From PSRF01 sp051000815 (GTDB lineage: Bacteria; Acidobacteriota; Blastocatellia; Pyrinomonadales; Pyrinomonadaceae): DNA of 64,000 nucleotides. Numbering within the stretch: the stretch's first letter is position 1; every line of letters begins with the position of its first letter. Positions 27,207 through 36,297 of this stretch are shown one piece after another. The DNA is taken from the NCBI GenBank assembly GCA_051000815.1, contig JBPCNX010000060.1, positions 1 through 64,000 on the forward strand, written 5' to 3'. Made by a program: the position numbers and the translations under genes. The notes under the pieces are model-generated. The model did no database searches and was not told where the DNA came from. It saw only the letters and a list, made by a program, of their open reading frames with translations.

Positions 27207-28958
27207 ATGAATTTTAGTCACAAGCATCAGCGCGCCGTTCTGATTCTTATAATCGCGCTAAGTGTCATATTCGCGCCCTTCTCGGCGAGCGCTCACACAA
27301 GAAATGCTGTACCCGCATCCCGCGAACCAATTCGAGCGAAACACGGCATCGTTGCCTCCACTAACCAAATCGCTTCGCAAGTGGGGATAGATGTGATGAA
27401 GCGGGGAGGTAATGCCATCGATGCGGCGATAGCGGTCGCCCTGGCGCTTGCGGTGACCTACCCGGCCGCGGGCAATCTTGGTGGCGGCGGTTTCATGATG
27501 ATTCGCCTGCGGAACGGAACGACCACGGCAATTGATTATCGCGAGATGGCTCCGGCCGCCGCCGATCGCAACGTCTACCTCGACAAGGATGGCACCCTGA
27601 TCAAGGGAGAGGGTTCGTCAACTGTCGGATACCGCGCTTCGGGTGTTCCCGGTACTGTGGCCGGGTTGGAGTTGGCGTTGAAAAAGTATGGCTCCGGCAA
27701 ACTGACGTGGGCCCAACTAGTGGAGCCGGCGCGGCGGCTGGCAAATAAGGGATTTCCCATGGGCTACGGTCTGGCGAGATCGCTTAACGGAAATGAGTAT
27801 CTCTCCGGCTATCCGGAAACGCATCGATTATTTCAACGCAACGGAAATTTCTATAAGGATGGCGAGATATTTCGGCAGCCGGAGTTGGGTGCTACGCTCT
27901 CGCGCCTGCAGCGCTTTGGGCCCAGGGAGTTTTATGGGGGTCGAACTGCTCAGCTGATAGTCGCAGATATGAAACGCAACAACGGGCTCATCACCTCGGC
28001 GGACATGCGCGCCTATATCGCAAAAGAGCGGCAGCCGTTGCGTGGGAGCTATCGCGGTTACTCAGTGATCTCCATGCCCCCACCATCCTCAGGTGGCGCG
28101 GTGTTACTCGAGATGCTGAACATTCTGGAAGGCTTTGAACTCGCCAAATACGATTGGGCATCTTCTGAAAGACACCATCTCACGGCGGAAGCAATGCGCC
28201 GCGCCTTTGCCGATCGCGCCGAGTACATGGGCGACACCGACTTTGTTAAGGTGCCGATAGCCGGGCTGATAGATAAGTCGTATGCCCAGAAGCTGCGCAA
28301 GTCTATTAACTTCGATCGCGCTTCATCGAGCGATGAAGTGCGCGCCGGACAGCCGGCAGGTTACGAATCAGAAGAGACTACTCATTTCACCGTAGTTGAT
28401 GACCACGGCAATGCGGTTGCCAATACGTACACCCTGAACGACTGGTTCGGTTCGGGAGTGGTGGCGAAAGGTACTGGCATCGTAATGAACAATGAGATGG
28501 ACGATTTCGCCGCCAAGCCGGGAACTGCCAACCTCTACGGCTTGATTCAGGGCGAGCGGAATGCAGTGGCGCCGCGAAAGCGCCCGCTTTCCGCGATGAC
28601 GCCGACGTTCGTGCTGCGCAAGGATGGCAGCTTATGGTTCACAACCGGGACACCGGGCGGGCCGACGATAATCAACACCGTGCTGCAAGTGATCACGAAC
28701 GTAGTTGATTACGGCATGAACATCCAACAGGCGATCGATGCGCCGCGAATTCATCACCAGTGGCTGCCCGATGAATTGGTATTTGAACCCTACGGGTTAT
28801 CGGGAGATACGCAAAAAGCCCTACTCGCGCGGGGGCACAAGTTTGCAAAGCCGCGCTACCTCGGCGATGCGCAAGGGATCATGATCGAAGAGAAAACTGG
28901 TGTTCGTTTGGGCGCGACTGATCCACGCCGCAGTGATGGGCTTGCTGTAGGATACTAA
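27207..28958 (+). CDS. ggt: Gamma-glutamyltransferase
   Basis: 583 residues; the ATG has GGAGA 8 bases upstream. A signal peptide (1-30, ending ASAHT) places it in the periplasm. The proenzyme cleaves itself before a threonine to give large and small subunits and then transfers or hydrolyses the gamma-glutamyl group of glutathione and gamma-glutamyl peptides. The processing and nucleophile residue is T391 in EETTHFTVVDDHGNAV. NLGGGGFMMIR, the small-subunit MNNEMDDF and PLSAMTPT are also in place. It lies between the two parts of the glycolate oxidase set, 54 bases after GlcDE. Confidence 0.94.
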   Translation: MNFSHKHQRAVLILIIALSVIFAPFSASAHTRNAVPASREPIRAKHGIVASTNQIASQVGIDVMKRGGNAIDAAIAVALALAVTYPAAGNLGGGGFMMIRLRNGTTTAIDYREMAPAAADRNVYLDKDGTLIKGEGSSTVGYRASGVPGTVAGLELALKKYGSGKLTWAQLVEPARRLANKGFPMGYGLARSLNGNEYLSGYPETHRLFQRNGNFYKDGEIFRQPELGATLSRLQRFGPREFYGGRTAQLIVADMKRNNGLITSADMRAYIAKERQPLRGSYRGYSVISMPPPSSGGAVLLEMLNILEGFELAKYDWASSERHHLTAEAMRRAFADRAEYMGDTDFVKVPIAGLIDKSYAQKLRKSINFDRASSSDEVRAGQPAGYESEETTHFTVVDDHGNAVANTYTLNDWFGSGVVAKGTGIVMNNEMDDFAAKPGTANLYGLIQGERNAVAPRKRPLSAMTPTFVLRKDGSLWFTTGTPGGPTIINTVLQVITNVVDYGMNIQQAIDAPRIHHQWLPDELVFEPYGLSGDTQKALLARGHKFAKPRYLGDAQGIMIEEKTGVRLGATDPRRSDGLAVGY

Positions 28959-28974
28959 TCCTCTGGCGAAAAAC

Positions 28975-29394
28975 GTGAAGATAAGACACAAGCTGCGGAA
29001 GACCGACCTCACCTGTCAAATCAAAAGTTTGTTGTGGCTGGCCGTGATTCTGTTGGGTTTTGCCGGAATTCTTTTCTACTCATACCGGGTAAGGCACCGA
29101 TTGAGTCCCGCGGAGTATGAGGGCAGAATAGTCGACAAGTGGGCCGGTTATAATCATACAGATGAGGGTTCGGTTCCTTATTTCCGGGTTGTGTTGGAGA
29201 CTGGCGACGGCCAGAAGCTGACTGTTGCCGTCGACAAGGAGACATATGGGCGCGCAAAGGTCGGAATGTGGATTAGGAAGAATCGCAGCGGCATCGAACT
29301 GACGGCCCAAAGAGCGGGGACAGGGTCCGCCTTCCTGACCTGCGAATTACCTCCAGGCGCTTATGCTATTTCAGACAGCCTCCAGTGCTCTTGA
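28975..29394 (+). CDS. Small membrane-anchored hypothetical protein
   Basis: 139 residues from GTG 28975, 16 bases after ggt and probably co-transcribed. There is a single membrane helix at about 19-36 (LLWLAVILLGFAGILFYSY), then a soluble domain resembling a small beta-barrel (YEGRIVDKWAGYNHTDEGS, VVLETGDGQKLTVAV). The last 30 residues are encoded by a 35-bp dispersed repeat (29314-29348) that recurs at 54997, so the natural C-terminus was probably near IELTAQR. Family not recognised. Confidence 0.65.
   Translation: MKIRHKLRKTDLTCQIKSLLWLAVILLGFAGILFYSYRVRHRLSPAEYEGRIVDKWAGYNHTDEGSVPYFRVVLETGDGQKLTVAVDKETYGRAKVGMWIRKNRSGIELTAQRAGTGSAFLTCELPPGAYAISDSLQCS
29314..29348. repeat. 35-bp dispersed repeat, copy 1
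   Basis: The stretch from GCGGGGACAGGGTCCGCC to TGCGAATT recurs at 54997-55031 with one mismatch. This copy lies inside the 3' end of the small membrane-protein gene and supplies its last codons; the other is intergenic. Both are in the same orientation. Confidence 0.75.
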
Positions 29395-29510
29395 ACGCGG
29401 CAATCCATTGTGAGTTAGCCAGGGGGCATGACATGGTTGTTCGAGTTGACTATCATGATGCAAGTCCTGACGGGAGTTAAAACGTCGAGTCTGCCCGCTT
29501 AACTACTCAA

Positions 29511-30836
29511 TTGCCATCATCTCAATTCACTTCGACGCTTGCTTCAGAAGAACAGAAGCTGCTCGCTTGTGTTCACTGCGGTCTATGTCTCGAAGCCTGC
29601 CCGACCTACACGCTGACGGGTGACGAAAACGACAGCCCGCGCGGGCGCATCTATCTCATGCGCGCCGTTGAAGAAGGCAAACTGGCTGAAGATTCTCCTT
29701 CCTTCAGACTCCACATCGATCGTTGCCTGGGTTGCCGAGCCTGTGAGCCGGTTTGTCCCGCGGGCGTGGAGTATGGACAACTCCTGGAGGCAAGTCGTGC
29801 TCAGTTGTTCGTTCGCGAGGAACCGCGCGGACCGAGCTATCGCCTGCTGCGGTTCGCTTTGCGCCACGTTTGGGTTCACCCGGCTCGGCTGAGATTAGCC
29901 TTTGCGGTTGTGCGATCCTTGCGCAATGCGGGTCTGCCGCCCCTGCTTTTGAAATCCCGTTTGCTGGGAGTGATTTCCAGCCGTCTTGAATTTGGGATTG
30001 CCCTGCTCGCCAGCTCCGCACCGCCGTCAGGCGAACAGTCGGTTCGGAACTCGGAAGCAGCTAGCTCACCCGCCCCCCAAAGTGTAAAGAAGGTGGCAGG
30101 GCTGTTTACCGGTTGCGTAACTGCAGGTTTATTTAGCCGGGTGAACGATGCAACAAGGCGCGTGCTACGCGTTAATGGCGTTGAGCTTCAAGCGCCAAAG
30201 ACACAGACGTGCTGTGGCGCCTTACACGCGCACGCCGGAGATCTCGAGGGCGCGCGACTGCTGGCGCGGCAGAACATCGAAGCGTTTGGGGCCCATGGAA
30301 ACGCACCGGTGATCACCAACGCCGGCGGCTGTGGCGCGATGCTGGTTTCCTATGGTCACCTGCTCGCCGATGACGACCGCTTCGCGGTTCGTGCCAAAGA
30401 GTTTGCCGGGAGGGTTCGTGATGTCAGCCAGGAGTTGGAGAGCGTTGGTATTAAAGCAGGCGCAAACCTTGGGTCGGAAGTTATCACTTACGACGCGTCG
30501 TGCCACTTGTTGAATGGCCAGCACGCTATTGAGGCACCGCTAAAACTGTTGCGATCAATTCCTGATCTCAGGCTGGTGCCGCTCGAAGGCGCCGAGCGAT
30601 GTTGTGGCGGGGCGGGCGTTTATAACCTGCTCGAGCCGGCGATGTCTTCGGGCGTTTTGCAGGAGAAGCTGGACCACATTCGAGCCAATGGCGCCAGGAT
30701 TCTTGCCACAGGAAATCCCGGTTGCCAGATGCAGATCGGGGCAGGCGCGCGTCTCGCCGGAATGGAACTCAGTCTCTGCCATCCAATCGAACTGCTCGAC
30801 GAATCGTACCGCCGCGCAGGAATGTACGAACCGTGA
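29511..30836 (+). CDS. glcF: Glycolate oxidase iron-sulfur subunit
   Basis: 441 residues starting at TTG; no ATG precedes the first cysteine motif and no good ribosome site is seen. Two [4Fe-4S] ferredoxin motifs are complete: C20-C23-C26-C30-P and C72-C75-C78-C82-P. The C-terminal part has two CCG-type cysteine-rich domains (TCCGALHAHAGD, RCCGGAGVYNLLEP). It passes electrons from the FAD subunits to the respiratory chain and should pair with the GlcDE fusion 2.4 kb upstream on the same strand. Internal ANAGGCGAML and GNPGCQMQI are also conserved. Confidence 0.9.
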   Translation: MPSSQFTSTLASEEQKLLACVHCGLCLEACPTYTLTGDENDSPRGRIYLMRAVEEGKLAEDSPSFRLHIDRCLGCRACEPVCPAGVEYGQLLEASRAQLFVREEPRGPSYRLLRFALRHVWVHPARLRLAFAVVRSLRNAGLPPLLLKSRLLGVISSRLEFGIALLASSAPPSGEQSVRNSEAASSPAPQSVKKVAGLFTGCVTAGLFSRVNDATRRVLRVNGVELQAPKTQTCCGALHAHAGDLEGARLLARQNIEAFGAHGNAPVITNAGGCGAMLVSYGHLLADDDRFAVRAKEFAGRVRDVSQELESVGIKAGANLGSEVITYDASCHLLNGQHAIEAPLKLLRSIPDLRLVPLEGAERCCGGAGVYNLLEPAMSSGVLQEKLDHIRANGARILATGNPGCQMQIGAGARLAGMELSLCHPIELLDESYRRAGMYEP

Positions 30837-30837
30837 A

Positions 30838-30948
30838 AGATTGCCGATTGCCAATTGCCAATTGATAAGTAAGGTTAACCACCACAAATTCGATAGTGAT
30901 GAATCAGTTGGACGAAGCGCGTGTATTCTAATTGGCAATCGGCAATCT
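30838..30948. repeat. 19-bp perfect inverted repeat made of 7-nt words (site B)
   Basis: The left arm 30838-30856 and right arm 30930-30948 are perfect reverse complements (AGATTGCCGATTGCCAATT). The left arm continues as heptamers GATTGCC, GATTGCC, AATTGCC, AATTGAT. The arms enclose 73 bases with no gene, and the right arm contains the TTG that opens the next small frame. Confidence 0.75.
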
Positions 30949-31117
30949 GTCTCTCGGGGTGGTGACGCTCTTCGCATCATTCCTGGGTGTGACAGGACTC
31001 AAATATACGGGCGCTCGCGCCAATGATGTGATCGCGTTTCTACTTCAGGCGCTCGTGGTCGTGCCGACTTTGATCGCTTGTGGCTTTTGGGTGTGGGGGT
31101 TTAGAGGAAAGGATTAG
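30932..31117 (+). CDS. Small two-helix membrane protein (61 aa)
   Basis: 61 residues, mostly hydrophobic: LGVVTLFASFLGVTGL and a second helix IAFLLQALVVVPTLIACGFW separated by a polar turn KYTGARANDV, with a basic end GFRGKD. The composition and turn look like a real protein. The first six codons, including the TTG start, are encoded by the right arm of the 19-bp inverted repeat, so the native 5' end may have been replaced. Function unknown. Confidence 0.45.
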   Translation: MAIGNLSLGVVTLFASFLGVTGLKYTGARANDVIAFLLQALVVVPTLIACGFWVWGFRGKD

Positions 31118-31145
31118 CGTAATCGGCGTTGCACGAGAACTCTTA

Positions 31146-31252
31146 TTCGTGTTCTTTCGTGTAGTTTAGTGGGGTTTCGTGGTTAGTATGGCTCCGAATC
31201 GTCAGCACACGAACCACAAAAATACACGAAATCTCACGAAGCAACACGAACC
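31146..31252. repeat. 10-nt-period TTCGTG word array with inverted partner
   Basis: Decamers TTCGTGTTCT, TTCGTGTAGT, TTAGTGGGGT and TTCGTGGTTA fill 31146-31185 without a gap. On the other strand CACGAA recurs at 31225, 31235 and 31245 with the same 10-nt step. The two halves form an imperfect inverted pair in the gap upstream of the converging nagA gene. The same family occurs at 50382-50441. Confidence 0.7.
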
Positions 31253-31304
31253 AGTGCATCTTAGTAATTGTTTGTGTCTAGCGGCTTGCCTTTGCGGGAG
31301 AATC

Positions 31305-32531
31305 CTATGACTGGAGGACCACTTCACCAGCAATGATCGTCAGTTGCACGGCCCCGGTTTGATCTAACGCCACAAGATCAGCTCGCTTTCCTGTCTCGAT
31401 TGACCCGCGATCGCGATCGATCCCCAGCAGTCGCGCAGGATTAGTTGAGGTCATCCGCGCAACTTCAACGTCAGACGCTCCCACGGACTGCATCATCCGC
31501 GCAGCGGCCAGCATTGTAATCACCGAACCTGCAATACTTCCCTGAGCGTTACTGGTCCTGCCATTTCGCACCGCAATGGTTTCTCCCCAGATTTGGTAGT
31601 CACCATCTCCCTGTCCAGCTGCCGCAATCGCGTCACTAATCATCGTCAAACGATCGGCCCCCCTGGTGCGGAGCAAAATTTTGAGCACCAACCGGTCCAG
31701 ATGAATTCCATCGGCGATCAAGTCACAAGTCACTTCGTCGTGCGCCAGCCCCCACCCGACTGGTCCGGGCGCCCGGTGATGCAGTGGCGGCATCGCGTTC
31801 ATGAAGTGGGTCATGTGCCGCGCGCCCGCGGCAAAGGCTTGATCAAGAATTTCGATTCCAGCACGCGTGTGGCCGATAGCAACGATCCAGCCGCGCGCGA
31901 CAAGTTGGCTGATCAGTTCAACGCCTCCCTCAATTTCGGGTGCAACCGTCATCATGCGAACTGCCCCAGCCGGATTTGGTGTGGGCAAGGACTCAAGATC
32001 AGACGCAGATGAAAAGGATTTGAAATAGGCCGACCGCAGCGCCCCGCACTGTGATGTGCTAACAAAAGGCCCTTCGTAATGGACCCCCAGTACCCGCGCA
32101 CCACTCTGCACTTCCTCATTCGCCTGCTGTTGCATCAACGCTTCAATCGCGCTAATTGCTCTTGCGTAGTCCCTAGCCGGAGCAGGCACCAGCGTCGGCA
32201 ACCAGGCGGTGACACCGTGTGCGGCAAGAAAGCGCGACACGCGATCCAAATCGTCTTTGCTGGCGGACATTGTGTCGACCCCAACGGCGCCGTGAATGTG
32301 CACGTCAATGAAGCCAGGATAAATCCTTAACCCATCCAAATTGAGAGGTTCGTGGGCGCAGATTTCTGGCTGCTCGCTTGAGGGGCCAACGGAAACAATT
32401 CGTCCGTCCCTGACGAGGAAACTTGCGGCGGACAGAACTTGATCGGGAAGTACAATATCAGCGTTGCGAAGCAGTATTGATTTCCGGAGTGTATTGTCTG
32501 ACGCCGGGTCGTTGATGTCCATCTCGAACAT
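31305..32531 (-). CDS. nagA: N-acetylglucosamine-6-phosphate deacetylase
   Basis: 408 residues. The enzyme removes acetate from GlcNAc-6-phosphate to give glucosamine-6-phosphate. An amidohydrolase fold is shown by the metal motif GFIDVHIHGAVGVDT, the conserved THFMNAMPPLHHR, DLIADGIHLD and the catalytic aspartate in TMISDAIAAAG. The start could be ATG 32531 or the ATG three codons later (MDI). It is the cytoplasmic end of the MurNAc/GlcNAc route encoded to its right (MurQ product feeds directly into it). It lies 79 bases downstream of the first TonB receptor. Confidence 0.92.
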   Translation of the reverse strand: MFEMDINDPASDNTLRKSILLRNADIVLPDQVLSAASFLVRDGRIVSVGPSSEQPEICAHEPLNLDGLRIYPGFIDVHIHGAVGVDTMSASKDDLDRVSRFLAAHGVTAWLPTLVPAPARDYARAISAIEALMQQQANEEVQSGARVLGVHYEGPFVSTSQCGALRSAYFKSFSSASDLESLPTPNPAGAVRMMTVAPEIEGGVELISQLVARGWIVAIGHTRAGIEILDQAFAAGARHMTHFMNAMPPLHHRAPGPVGWGLAHDEVTCDLIADGIHLDRLVLKILLRTRGADRLTMISDAIAAAGQGDGDYQIWGETIAVRNGRTSNAQGSIAGSVITMLAAARMMQSVGASDVEVARMTSTNPARLLGIDRDRGSIETGKRADLVALDQTGAVQLTIIAGEVVLQS

Positions 32532-32557
32532 TTAACCACAGGCCGTGAAGCAGAATA

Positions 32558-32591
32558 ATGCCCGCGACGCTTACTCGACAGTCGCGGGCAT
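32558..32591 (-). terminator. 11-bp perfect hairpin between TonB receptor and nagA
   Basis: ATGCCCGCGAC at 32558-32568 and its exact complement at 32581-32591 enclose a 12-base loop. On the minus strand the stem follows the receptor stop by 20 bases and is followed by TATTCTGCTT, a weak T-rich tail. It may partly terminate the receptor transcript before nagA or stabilise its 3' end. Confidence 0.5.
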
Positions 32592-32610
32592 GATCGTTGG
32601 ACCGGCAGTC

Positions 32611-35600
32611 CTAGAAATTAAACTTTATGCCGAGCTGAATATTCCTAGGATCACGGGTGCCTGTAATTACGCCAAACGTGGTGTTGGTTTGCATAAACCG
32701 CGCCGGAAAACTTCCCGCGGGCGCTGTTAGGTCGGTCGTAAAAGTCGCCGCCGTTCCGGGATTCAAGTACTGTGGGTGATTAAGGACATTGAAGACCTCA
32801 AACCGAAGCTGAAGGTTCTTGGTTTCCGAGAAGCGAAAGTTCTTAAAGACTGCCATGTCCAGATTGTCAATTCCCGGACCACGCACAAGACCTCGGCCTG
32901 CCGATCCATACGCGGTGAATGCTGGCGCGAAGGCCGCGGTATTGAACCACTGAGTAAGGCTGCCAGTGCCGTGTGGATCGCTGACTAGATTGGGCCTTAG
33001 AGTACTCCCAGTGCCCAGCGGGTCAGCGAAAGAGAATGGTGAACTGGCCGGCGTGGCGGCCGTTATTGTCTGCGTGATTGTCAGCGGCGTTCCGCTTTGC
33101 GCGGTGTAAACGCCGGTCACTTGTACGCCGCCGAAAAGTGTGCGTTTCAGACCTTTGCTGTTTCGGAAAAAGGGTAGCTCGTAGACCATGTGCGTCGTGA
33201 AGATGTGCGTGCGATCAAACTGCGAGGGCGCACGCTCCAGGTCGAGCCGAAGCACATCCTGGGGCGCATCGCTTCGGTCCGTTGAGGCATCGGTCAAATT
33301 CTTGGACCAGGTGTACACAGCGCCATATTGCAGCCCCCGTGACATACGCTTATTGAAGGTGACTTGCATCGAATGGTAATCACTGCTAGCTTCCGTGCGC
33401 CGATCACTAATCCCTCCATAGCCGAGAAACGGACGGGCGGCGTTAATCGACGCTCTGGCCGTAGCGCCGATGGTTCCCGCGGCACGCAAGGCTGTAGTCA
33501 ACGCGGTGAGCGCACCCGGAACCGGCTGATTGATATTAACCAGGTGCAGCAAGTTTCGGCCATTGGTTCCGACATAGGCCAGTTCCAACACTGCATTCTT
33601 AAAGACTTCACGCTGGACCGAAAAACTGTATTGCATAGTGCGCGGGACTTTGAAGGGATCACCAGTGCTCAGCAAGCCAATTACCGGCAGTGTGGTGCGC
33701 GCGACTCCCGCTCCAGGATTCGAAAGCAGTGGATTATCGATCGTTACGCGCGAATTAATGCGCGGATTAACGAAAGCATTTTGCTCTACTATTCCTACGA
33801 GTGTGCGGTCGTGATAAACGCCAAAGCCACCACGGAGCACCGTTCGGCCATCACCGAAAATGTTATAGGCAAAACCTATGCGGGGTCCCAACGTATTTAA
33901 CTTATTGCTCTGCACGCGGCGGCCGTAAGGCGAGTTTTCACCAGCGAAAATGATGCCGTTGAACCGGTCGCCGCTGCCCGTGATTAGGTTCCCGCTGACC
34001 GGATCTATTCTGACTGCGCGGGCGGGATCGTAAAAGTCGGGTCGGAAGGCAGTAAGGAAGTCGTTGACTTCGATCGGATTACTGTACAGGGAATACCGGG
34101 CGCCGTAATCGAGTGTCAACCTCGGCGTTACTCGCCAGGAGTCCTGTGCAAAAAACTCAAGAGTGTTGTACCGCAACTGTACTCGCACTTCGTTCTGATC
34201 TTCGAAATAGGTGCGCGGCGCGCCCAGGAAGAAGTCAGCGAGGTCGTTACCGGACCGCGTGCCATCGAACGCATAACTTCCGTGTAGAGCATTACCGGCA
34301 TTCTCGTTTTTGGCTTCACGCGAGTAGAAACCTCCCAGCTTAATCGTGTGTTTTCCCTTGGCAATGGTCAGCGTGTCGCGGTAGGTGTAGCTGGGGTTTT
34401 CGATGTTTTGGGGACTAAAAAATGAGAAGCTAGCAGTTTGCCCAGAAAAAGTAATACCCGGTAGCGCTCCCTGAAGTGTACTGGGAAAAAGTTCTGGAGA
34501 AGTGAAGCCCGGGGCGTTCGCACGCAAGCCTGTTCCTGAAAATGTGGTCACGATAGCGTTGTAAGCGTAATCGAACGACGCTTCATTAATCACGGTGGGC
34601 GACACAATAGTCTTTAACGAGACCACGAGGTTCTTCCCAGGTGTCGTTGTTTGTTGCTCAGCTACATAAGGATAGATGGTTCCAGCAGCGGCCCCCACGG
34701 CGAAGGGATCCTGGAATGGATTGCCTCCCGGATCGTTGCGGGAATAGTTTTCGTGGATGTACCGGCCATAGACTGACCAATTGCTATTAAAGTTGTGATC
34801 GAGGCGAATGATTGACTGACTTATATCGGAGGAAAGTCCCACCGCGCGACGGAAGCGATTTAGGTTGGTTGTACCCGGCGTCACTTCATTCGGCAACGGA
34901 ATAAACTGAAGAATCGCAACTGCATTCGGGTCAAATCTTCCAACCGGGATGATTGATCGTCCGCCCACAAAAGGAAACGGAACGCCTGTCAGTGGATCCC
35001 TAATGATGCCTGCAAAACTTCCACTCCGCTCGAGAAGGGTGGGCACGGTTCCCACAGCAGTATTCACGGAACGCGTTTTTTTCCACTCCTGGGAAAAGAA
35101 GAAAAAGGTCTTGTTGCGGCCACTGTATAGAGAAGGGCCCCCCTCGCCAAACCGCGGCAAGTAGAGCGGTCCGCCTATGGTGAAACCGTAGTCGTTGTAT
35201 CGCAGCGGCGCTTTGAACCGTGGTTCCCCGCTCAAGGTGTTGATGCCCTGAAGCGGCACTGTTTGGAAAGGAGGTCGCGCATTGAGACGATCATTGCGCA
35301 AGAATTCATAGAGAGTGCCGTGAAAGTCGTTTGAACCTGACCGTGTGACTACGTTAATCACGCCGCCGCCGTTACGACCAAACTCCGGCGCATAGTTGGA
35401 TGTCAGAACAGTAAATTCCTGGATAGCGTCGATACTCGGCGTAGTCAGAAGCGTAAGGTTCGAGCCTGTATCGACGTTGCGCGCACCATCTACGAGCCAA
35501 TTAATGGCCGAGGTTCGACCTCCATTAATCGAAAGCTGCACCACCGAGAGTGCCCCGGAACCGATCTGGCTGGGATTGGAGGAACTGACTCCTGCGCTCA

Positions 35601-36084
35601 GTAGAGCCAGTTGAACGAAGTTGCGCGTATTGAGCGGCAGCTCACGGATCTGATCGCCACTAATTAATCCTCGTTGAGTGGGACTATCCTGAATGAGCGA
35701 GGTTTCACTGGCCACGTTAACGATTTCACTCACCTGCCCGGGCTCGAGGACGACGTCCAGTGTCTGACGGTCGTTCACGTTGAGAACGAGATTCTCTTGC
35801 ACATGCTTCTTGAAGCCCTGCAATTCCACCGTAACGGTATACACGCTGGCCGGCAGTAGCGTTGCCGTAAACGTACCCTCTCCCGACGTACTATACGTTT
35901 GCTCAAAACCGCGCGCCGGATCCGCGACTGTCACCTGCGCGCCCTGCACGGCGGCTCCGTTCTGATCCTTCACATTCCCGGAGATCGTTCCGGTAGTCTC
36001 TTGTGCAAAGGATCGCCCAATCAGGCCCAAGCAAACTACTAACGCTAAAAAGGTCGTTCGACGTGATATCAGGTGGTGTCTCAT
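32611..36084 (-). CDS. Oar-like TonB-dependent receptor with carboxypeptidase-regulatory domain
   Basis: 1157 residues from ATG 36084, preceded by AGGA; the frame extends to 36141 without a site. A signal peptide covers residues 1-27 (ending RSFAQ). A CarboxypepD_reg-like domain at about 30-115 (GTISGNVKDQNGAAVQGAQV) is followed by a plug domain (LPLNTRNFVQLALLSAG, GGGVINVVTRSGSNDFHG) and a long outer-membrane barrel ending GIKFNF with terminal aromatic Phe. Such receptors import large ligands; the sugar-salvage genes around it suggest peptidoglycan or amino-sugar polymers, by context only. Confidence 0.9.
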   Translation of the reverse strand: MRHHLISRRTTFLALVVCLGLIGRSFAQETTGTISGNVKDQNGAAVQGAQVTVADPARGFEQTYSTSGEGTFTATLLPASVYTVTVELQGFKKHVQENLVLNVNDRQTLDVVLEPGQVSEIVNVASETSLIQDSPTQRGLISGDQIRELPLNTRNFVQLALLSAGVSSSNPSQIGSGALSVVQLSINGGRTSAINWLVDGARNVDTGSNLTLLTTPSIDAIQEFTVLTSNYAPEFGRNGGGVINVVTRSGSNDFHGTLYEFLRNDRLNARPPFQTVPLQGINTLSGEPRFKAPLRYNDYGFTIGGPLYLPRFGEGGPSLYSGRNKTFFFFSQEWKKTRSVNTAVGTVPTLLERSGSFAGIIRDPLTGVPFPFVGGRSIIPVGRFDPNAVAILQFIPLPNEVTPGTTNLNRFRRAVGLSSDISQSIIRLDHNFNSNWSVYGRYIHENYSRNDPGGNPFQDPFAVGAAAGTIYPYVAEQQTTTPGKNLVVSLKTIVSPTVINEASFDYAYNAIVTTFSGTGLRANAPGFTSPELFPSTLQGALPGITFSGQTASFSFFSPQNIENPSYTYRDTLTIAKGKHTIKLGGFYSREAKNENAGNALHGSYAFDGTRSGNDLADFFLGAPRTYFEDQNEVRVQLRYNTLEFFAQDSWRVTPRLTLDYGARYSLYSNPIEVNDFLTAFRPDFYDPARAVRIDPVSGNLITGSGDRFNGIIFAGENSPYGRRVQSNKLNTLGPRIGFAYNIFGDGRTVLRGGFGVYHDRTLVGIVEQNAFVNPRINSRVTIDNPLLSNPGAGVARTTLPVIGLLSTGDPFKVPRTMQYSFSVQREVFKNAVLELAYVGTNGRNLLHLVNINQPVPGALTALTTALRAAGTIGATARASINAARPFLGYGGISDRRTEASSDYHSMQVTFNKRMSRGLQYGAVYTWSKNLTDASTDRSDAPQDVLRLDLERAPSQFDRTHIFTTHMVYELPFFRNSKGLKRTLFGGVQVTGVYTAQSGTPLTITQTITAATPASSPFSFADPLGTGSTLRPNLVSDPHGTGSLTQWFNTAAFAPAFTAYGSAGRGLVRGPGIDNLDMAVFKNFRFSETKNLQLRFEVFNVLNHPQYLNPGTAATFTTDLTAPAGSFPARFMQTNTTFGVITGTRDPRNIQLGIKFNF

Positions 36085-36297
36085 GGTTGCTTCCTTTTTA
36101 TGTTCGAGAAACTTTTGAGCATTCCGAAAATCCAGACTCACCGCTTCTTTCGACGGCGAAACGGGGTATGAACAAGCGTGCGAACTACTTTCGAGCGGTT
36201 ACCACGGCCCACGGCGGAATACTCAACCTTATACACTGCGCCTTTACCCGTTGCAAGAACCTTGATTGTCGAACGCAGCAGTCGACGAAGCTAATGC

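Noticed and set aside
35440..35475. Second tRNA suggested by GGTTCGAGCC
   Set aside because: It lies within the TonB receptor gene and has no surrounding cloverleaf arms.
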